A DNA stretch of 64,000 nt from Alphaproteobacteria bacterium. Lineage in GTDB: Bacteria > Pseudomonadota > Alphaproteobacteria > UBA2966. Below are positions 59,259 through 64,000 of this stretch, piece by piece. The stretch covers positions 31,806-95,805 of the forward strand of contig JABILA010000127.1 of assembly GCA_018654745.1 (NCBI GenBank), read 5' to 3'. Under the pieces are notes generated by a model. The model was not told the origin of the DNA, did no database searches, and saw nothing but the letters and a program-made list of their open reading frames with translations. Numbering within the stretch: position 1 is the first letter of the stretch; the number at the start of each line of letters is the position of its first letter. A program made the translations under genes and the position numbers.

Positions 59259-59570
59259 TTATTGGCCAGGCGACGGATTTGGCAAGGGCCATGGCCACCA
59301 GCCTTTACGTGGCCAGTCCCAGAAAGACGGGAAGGGGACCGGCTTGCCTTCACTGTCATGATCAACCGCACGGACCTGATTGAAAGGCTGAATATAACGC
59401 TTGCCCATATAATCGTCGCGCACTTTCGGGATCAGCCAGGTAGGCATTGCCTGTTCAAAAAAAGTGTCGGACTCATAAGACAAAATGTCTGAGCTGCCAC
59501 AACCGCCAAGGGTTATGGACAGCAAAAAGGCAATCACAATCGGGGTGCGTATGAGTGTCCGGGTCTTCAT
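59259..59570 (-). CDS. small predicted lipoprotein, function unknown
   Basis: A 103-residue protein with a lipoprotein signal I-V-I-A-F-L-L-S-I-T-L-G-G-C, the Cys near residue 24. The mature part is about 79 residues with many aromatic and Pro residues (F-W-D-W-P-R-K-G-W-W-P-W-P) and no recognised domain. It is convergent with leucine dehydrogenase and divergent from the amidase, with 200 bases upstream (59571-59770) holding no structure I can name. Likely outer-membrane tethered. Confidence 0.6.
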   Translation of the reverse strand: MKTRTLIRTPIVIAFLLSITLGGCGSSDILSYESDTFFEQAMPTWLIPKVRDDYMGKRYIQPFNQVRAVDHDSEGKPVPFPSFWDWPRKGWWPWPLPNPSPGQ

Positions 59571-59770
59571 GGCCTATAGGTAACGCGCCAGTGTCCATTC
59601 GTCGAGACTGAAATTAGTTTCTTCTCCCAAAATAATTACGGCTCGTAGTTGCAACATATGCCGCATTTGCTTGCATCTCGGCAGTATGATGAGGACAATG
59701 GTGCCTGGTTTGACGTGGGCGACAGGCCCGGGCGTAATTACACGATATTTATTGATACGAGGAACAGGCC

Positions 59771-61177
59771 GTGACCGACGAAATCGCTTATATGACTGCA
59801 ACTCAGGTTATCAAGGCCTATGCCGACAAGGATTTGTCACCTGTCGAAGTTACGGGTGCTGCGCTGGACAGGATCGAAAAACATAATGGAAAAGTTAACG
59901 CATTCTGCTTCCTGGCGGCAGAAGAAGCGATAGCCGCTGCCCATGCATCGGAAGAAAGGTGGTCCAGAGGCGAACCCCTTGGATTAATGGACGGTGTACC
60001 GACTTCAATCAAGGATTTGAACTATGTCAAAGGTTGGCCAACCGGGCGTGGCTCCCTGACAACGGAAGGTGACCCGGTCGCAGACGTCGATGCACCTTTG
60101 GTTTCACGATTCCGCGAGTCCGGTGCTGTCTTGCTGGGGAAAACGACCACGCCGGAATATGGCTGGAAAGGCGTTACCGACAGTCCTCTAACCGGGATTA
60201 CACGCAATCCCTGGGATTTACAAAAAACACCCGGTGGATCAAGCGGTGGTGCGTCGGCGGCACTTGCGTCGGGGATGGGACAACTGGCCCAGGGGTCGGA
60301 TGGTGGCGGATCAATTCGCATTCCTTGCGGATTTTCGGGATTGCCTGGCTTGAAGCCCAGCTATGGTCGGGTGCCGGTATATCCGGCCAGTCCATTCGGC
60401 ACTTTAAGTCACGTCGGACCCATGGCGCGCAGCGTCGAAGATCTGGCATTGATGTTGAATGTCATGTCTTTGCCTGACAGCCGCGACTGGCTGGCTTTGC
60501 CTTGGCTCGATCAGGACTGGAACCAGGGTATCAATGGTGGCGTTGAAGGATTGCGCATCGCCTGGAGCCCGAACCTGGGATATGCAGATGTTGATCCGGA
60601 AATCGCCAGGATCGTTGCTGAAGCCGTGTCTGTGTTTTCGGAACTTGGGGCAAATGTTGAGGCATGTGACCCTGGCTTTGATGATCCAACCCCGATCTTC
60701 TGCACGCTCTGGTGGGCTGGATGCGTTAGTGCGACAGAAAATATGACTGAGGAGCAAAAGGCGAACCTGGAGCCCGCACTTCAAGGCGTTATTCAGGAAG
60801 GTGGGGATATTGGTTTGAAACAATATCTCAATGCGACCATGGCACGGGCGGCGTTAGGCCAGGTCATGAACCACTTCCATGATGAATATCATTTGCTGGT
60901 GACCCCGACCCTGGCCGTCCCGGCATTTGATGCGGGACAACTTGATCCAGCAGGAGATGATGATCCGTTGCGTTGGTTACGCTGGACCCCATTCAGCTAC
61001 CCGTTCAATATGACGGGTCAACCCGCTGTGACGGTGCCCTGTGGCTTTACGGATGACGGGTTGCCGGTAGGCTTGCAGATCGTTGGCCCCATGCATCGCG
61101 ATGATCTGGTGTTGAAGGCTGCGCGAGCGTTTGAAGCTGTTCGTCCGCAAAATATGCGACCACTGATCACTGACTGA
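59771..61177 (+). CDS. amidase (amidase-signature family)
   Basis: A 468-residue amidase-signature enzyme. The catalytic Ser-cisSer-Lys triad is complete: K81 (T-S-I-K-D), S157 in G-G-S-S-G-G-A-S-A-A and S181 in G-G-G-S-I-R-I-P. The 76- and 24-residue spacings match the family. It starts at GTG with GAGGAACAGG upstream. It is not GatA by context (no gatC/gatB) and is shorter, so a free-amide hydrolase is more likely. The nnr gene follows after 21 bases. Confidence 0.9.
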   Translation: MTDEIAYMTATQVIKAYADKDLSPVEVTGAALDRIEKHNGKVNAFCFLAAEEAIAAAHASEERWSRGEPLGLMDGVPTSIKDLNYVKGWPTGRGSLTTEGDPVADVDAPLVSRFRESGAVLLGKTTTPEYGWKGVTDSPLTGITRNPWDLQKTPGGSSGGASAALASGMGQLAQGSDGGGSIRIPCGFSGLPGLKPSYGRVPVYPASPFGTLSHVGPMARSVEDLALMLNVMSLPDSRDWLALPWLDQDWNQGINGGVEGLRIAWSPNLGYADVDPEIARIVAEAVSVFSELGANVEACDPGFDDPTPIFCTLWWAGCVSATENMTEEQKANLEPALQGVIQEGGDIGLKQYLNATMARAALGQVMNHFHDEYHLLVTPTLAVPAFDAGQLDPAGDDDPLRWLRWTPFSYPFNMTGQPAVTVPCGFTDDGLPVGLQIVGPMHRDDLVLKAARAFEAVRPQNMRPLITD

Positions 61178-61198
61178 TGCCGCCAGAAGCTGACCCTC

Positions 61199-62686
61199 AT
61201 GATCACCGTTGAACTGTTATCCGTTTCGCAAATGTACGCTGCTGACGAGGCGGCCATTACATCAGGTATTCCTGGTGTTGCTCTGATGGAAGCCGCAGGC
61301 GCCAGTGTCGTTGCGGCGATCATGGAACGCTGGCCACTCCCGGACAAAAACATTCAAAAAGTGGCGGTTCTATGTGGTCCCGGCAATAATGGTGGCGACG
61401 GATTTGTTATTGCCCGGTTATTGGCTGAGGCCGGATGGCAAGTGCGACTGGGGTTGTCAGGCAAGGTGGAAAACCTGAAAGGGGACGCTGCGTTAATGGC
61501 GGCGAAGTGGTCAGCGGCCATCGAAAATCTTTCCAGCGAAATCATTGACGACGCAGACTTGATTGTTGACGCTTTATTTGGCGCAGGCCTGGCGCGAGAT
61601 ATTGATGGTGAAACCGCTCGGATGCTTGAAGCCGTTGCTGCCAGCTCCGCCCCCTGCGTTGCCGTCGACATGCCCAGTGGCGTCAATGGAGATACAGGTC
61701 AGATTCAGGGTGTGGCAGCTCCCGCTGACTTAACTGTGACATTTTTCAGACCCAAACCGGGGCACTTGTTGATGCCAGGCCGATCCATGTGTGGGGAACT
61801 TGTCGTCACAGATATTGGCATTCCGGAAACAGTTCTTGCCGATATTGCACCGACAGCATTTGAAAATGATCCAGCGCTGTGGTTTGGCCATTTCCCGGAC
61901 GCCAATGAAGCCTCGCATAAATATCAACGAGGGCATGTTGTTGTTGACAGCGGCGGCGTTGCCAGTACCGGTGCTGCCCGCCTTGCGGCCATGGGGGCGC
62001 TCAGGATCGGTGCCGGGCTGGTCACAGTCAGCTGTCCAAAATCAGCCCTGTTGGTCCACGCCAACCACCTGACTTCGATCATGATACAGGCCTGTGACAG
62101 TACCGAAGAATTTGAGGATTTTTTACCGCAACGGAAACACAATGTTGCGATCATCGGGCCCGGCAACGGACGAAACGATCGCACCAGGTCCCGAACCCTG
62201 GCGGCCCTGAAAAGTGGGCTGGGATGTGTCCTGGATGCGGATGCACTGAGTTCATTTGAAGATGATCCGGAAACGCTTTTCGAAGCCATTGATGGGCCGT
62301 GCATACTGACACCCCATGACGGCGAGTTCGGCAGACTGTTTGGGGTTTCCGATGACATGGAACAGCAAGGAAAGCTGGAAGGTGCCCGCAAAGCGGCGAC
62401 AGTTTCGGGCGCTATCGTTATTCACAAGGGACCCGATACCGTGATTGCCGCACCTGATGGTCGCGCTGCCATCAACAGCAATGCACCGGCGTGGCTGGCG
62501 ACGGCGGGGTCGGGGGATGTTCTTGCCGGTTTTGTCGGCGGATTGCTGGCTCAGGGTATGCCGTCATTTGAAGCCGCCTGTGCAGCTGTCTGGCTACACG
62601 GAGAATGTGCATGGTCATTCGGACCCGGACTGATTGCCGAAGACATTCCGGGGCTTGTCCCGGCAGAGCTGGAACGTTTTCAATGA
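61199..62686 (+). CDS. nnr: bifunctional NAD(P)HX epimerase/dehydratase
   Basis: A 495-residue fusion of the two NAD(P)HX repair activities. The N-terminal YjeF epimerase domain (1-215) has G-P-G-N-N-G-G-D-G-F-V; the C-terminal ribokinase-like dehydratase (about 225-495) has T-P-H-D-G-E-F-G-R-L and the A-T-A-G-S-G-D-V-L-A-G ATP/ADP site. It restores hydrated NADH and NADPH in the cytoplasm. The domain order is the standard bacterial one. It is in the same run as the amidase. Confidence 0.95.
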   Translation: MITVELLSVSQMYAADEAAITSGIPGVALMEAAGASVVAAIMERWPLPDKNIQKVAVLCGPGNNGGDGFVIARLLAEAGWQVRLGLSGKVENLKGDAALMAAKWSAAIENLSSEIIDDADLIVDALFGAGLARDIDGETARMLEAVAASSAPCVAVDMPSGVNGDTGQIQGVAAPADLTVTFFRPKPGHLLMPGRSMCGELVVTDIGIPETVLADIAPTAFENDPALWFGHFPDANEASHKYQRGHVVVDSGGVASTGAARLAAMGALRIGAGLVTVSCPKSALLVHANHLTSIMIQACDSTEEFEDFLPQRKHNVAIIGPGNGRNDRTRSRTLAALKSGLGCVLDADALSSFEDDPETLFEAIDGPCILTPHDGEFGRLFGVSDDMEQQGKLEGARKAATVSGAIVIHKGPDTVIAAPDGRAAINSNAPAWLATAGSGDVLAGFVGGLLAQGMPSFEAACAAVWLHGECAWSFGPGLIAEDIPGLVPAELERFQ

Positions 62687-62757
62687 AACAATGTCCATTG
62701 AAAACGTCCAGTCTGTGGGGGTTGAGTCAAAGCTGTTCCGTCTAAAACGGATATGCC

Positions 62758-63864
62758 CTAGCCGTTTAAGTCAGCCAGGAAAGTATTGACTTCCTTGTTG
62801 AGGCTTTCGGCTTGTTCTGACAATTCATGCGATGCGCCCTGGACTTCATCCGCTGATGCTTCAGCTTCCCCCGTCGCTGTTGTCACCGCAGTAATGTTGA
62901 CCGTCACTTCCTGAGTAGCCGCATGTTGTTCTTCAACTGCGCCCGAAATCGACGTTGAGATATCGTTGATTTCCTCAATCGTCGAACTAATCCCCTGGAT
63001 AGCTGCAACTGCTTCGGTCGTGGCGCTTTGGATGGCTGTTACATGTGCCCGAATGTCTTCCGTCGCCGTACCTGTCTGGGCTGCCAAATTCTTGACCTCA
63101 CTTGCAACAACTGCAAAACCCTTGCCTGCGTCACCGGCCCTGGCAGCCTCAATCGTCGCGTTCAGCGCCAACAAGTTGGTTTGCTCAGCGATGTCATTGA
63201 TCAGGTCGACGACTTCACCAATCTTGTTTGCCGCCTCGTTCAGGCCGTTGATGTTGTCGTTGGATCGACGGGCCTCATCAACCGCGCTGCCAGCAATCGT
63301 TGCCGCCCGACCAGCCTGCTGCGAAATTTCCTCGACCGACGAAGTTAACTCTTCTGATGCGGATGCGACAGTTGTTGCTCGCTGAGCAGATTCGTTAACG
63401 TTGTTCTTCATCGTCGTTGCCGAAATTTGCAACTGGGACGCCGCTGCACTGACAGTTTCAATCACGGATTTAATGTTATTCGTCATGTTGATCTGCGCAG
63501 TTACAATCGTCCACGTCAGCATGGCGCCGAGATAATTGCCATCCGGATCCATCATCGCGCTAATCTGAAGATCGAGGATATGTTCACCGAGACTGATATT
63601 TGCCCGGTACGGCAAATTTTCCGGATCACCAAGAATGTTTCGCTGGTGCGCTGGATTCCTGTGGAATATGTCCACGCATTGGCCCTGGATTTCTTCCACT
63701 TTGCAGGGCAACAATGACTGCAATGGACGCAATGTGTTGATGCTGGTCTCGTTGACGTATTCAATCATCATGTTTTCAGGGTTCAGAAACATAACGTTGA
63801 TAGGCATTTTGTTCATCATCTGCGCTTGACGGTCGACTTCGACCAATTGTCTGGCGATCTCCAC
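62758..63864 (-). CDS. soluble methyl-accepting chemotaxis protein with N-terminal PAS-like domain
   Basis: About 368 residues with no membrane helix. Residues 20-125 form a PAS-like domain ([12 protein letters not shown]...[10 protein letters not shown]). The rest is an MCP signalling coiled coil with the hairpin tip [24 protein letters not shown] (split here by my spacing; the core is E-Q-T-N-L-L-A-L-N). It would couple to CheA/CheW in a cytoplasmic array and sense an internal ligand or redox state. The start is uncertain: GTG at 63864 gives the longest sensible frame, while ATGs at 63819 or 63816 begin just before the PAS core. The frame upstream is closed by a stop at about 63900. Confidence 0.88.
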   Translation of the reverse strand: MEIARQLVEVDRQAQMMNKMPINVMFLNPENMMIEYVNETSINTLRPLQSLLPCKVEEIQGQCVDIFHRNPAHQRNILGDPENLPYRANISLGEHILDLQISAMMDPDGNYLGAMLTWTIVTAQINMTNNIKSVIETVSAAASQLQISATTMKNNVNESAQRATTVASASEELTSSVEEISQQAGRAATIAGSAVDEARRSNDNINGLNEAANKIGEVVDLINDIAEQTNLLALNATIEAARAGDAGKGFAVVASEVKNLAAQTGTATEDIRAHVTAIQSATTEAVAAIQGISSTIEEINDISTSISGAVEEQHAATQEVTVNITAVTTATGEAEASADEVQGASHELSEQAESLNKEVNTFLADLNG

Positions 63865-64000
63865 AGTACCCGACTTAATAGGATAAAGCCCTGAAGTGAT
63901 TCATACTTTGAGATTCTCCGACCAAAGAAAGTCTCAAAATATGCAGCAATTACTTGGCAAGGCCTTATCCACACCGTTAGGAGAGCACATCCCCCTTTGG
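63865..64000. other. window-edge region upstream of the chemoreceptor gene
   Basis: No gene is supported here. TTTGAGA (63907-63913) and TCTCAAA (63932-63938) are inverted 18 bases apart and could be an operator or weak hairpin in the chemoreceptor leader. A TTATCCACA sequence at 63965-63973 equals the DnaA-box consensus but is single and probably fortuitous. Confidence 0.4.

Noticed and set aside
59771..61177. gatA, subunit A of the tRNA amidotransferase
   Set aside because: The triad is shared by all amidase-signature enzymes; gatB and gatC are absent and the neighbour is nnr.
63965..63973. TTATCCACA, a perfect DnaA-box consensus
   Set aside because: It is a single copy with no cluster, AT-rich unwinding element or dnaA/parAB neighbours; a 9-mer is expected by chance.

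Overview
The window reads as one continuous stretch of chromosome from a Gram-negative bacterium, most consistent with an Alphaproteobacterium of marine or environmental type. The evidence is an alphaproteobacterial-style parE, a glnB-glnA pair with a sigma-54-like promoter, CbtA/CbtB, many outer-membrane and periplasmic proteins, and a lifestyle rich in Rieske oxygenases, acyl-CoA and ring-cleavage enzymes. Order and genus cannot be fixed from the sequence alone. About 58 protein genes and one tRNA-His are packed tightly. No gene-free stretch exceeds 300 bases; the longest is 12491-12777. I saw no rRNA, CRISPR array, insertion sequence or prophage.

Region 1 (1-10481) is catabolic. A Rieske oxygenase (cut by the window edge) overlaps a glutamine-synthetase-like ligase. 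Facing them is a TetR regulator, followed by a PHP metallohydrolase, a fumarylacetoacetase-family enzyme, a Gfo/Idh/MocA dehydrogenase and a second Rieske oxygenase with a palindromic operator-like site in front of it. A phytoene-desaturase-like FAD enzyme and a 2-hydroxyacid dehydrogenase follow on the other strand. Region 2 (10666-16656) holds metal uptake: cobalt (CbtB/CbtA) and a three-gene Fe(III) ABC importer with a Fur-like box.

Region 3 (16785-29956) is the most unusual part. A bacteriohemerythrin lacking one iron ligand and a class III cyclase fused to a TM2 domain lie upstream of seven tightly spaced genes. These encode a tetraheme cytochrome c, a cytoplasmic protein joining two cyclic-nucleotide-binding domains to four [4Fe-4S] motifs, a membrane protein with paired histidines suited to two b hemes, a membrane-anchored decaheme cytochrome with a cysteine-rich cytosolic head, a pentaheme cytochrome, an outer-membrane beta-barrel and a membrane-anchored NAD(P)H/FAD/[2Fe-2S] reductase. 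Together they look like a complete electron wire from NAD(P)H to the outer membrane, possibly gated by a cyclic nucleotide.

Region 4 (29974-47076) is mixed housekeeping and accessory: P450, a stand-alone Lrp ligand-binding domain, a DEAD-box helicase, parE-GNAT-GST, a thioesterase, a hybrid histidine kinase, a four-gene transporter/TPR operon and a second histidine kinase. Region 5 (47097-50389) is nitrogen assimilation: glnA and glnB behind a sigma-54-like promoter with an array of alternating half-sites, plus an aminotransferase. Region 6 (50471-64000) contains an SDR, a second aminotransferase, tRNA-His with terminator, a merF-type mercury transporter with a small Cys-rich partner, an agmatinase-family ureohydrolase, a three-domain acyl-AMP ligase/acyltransferase fusion, leucine dehydrogenase, an amidase, the NAD(P)HX repair enzyme Nnr and a soluble chemoreceptor.
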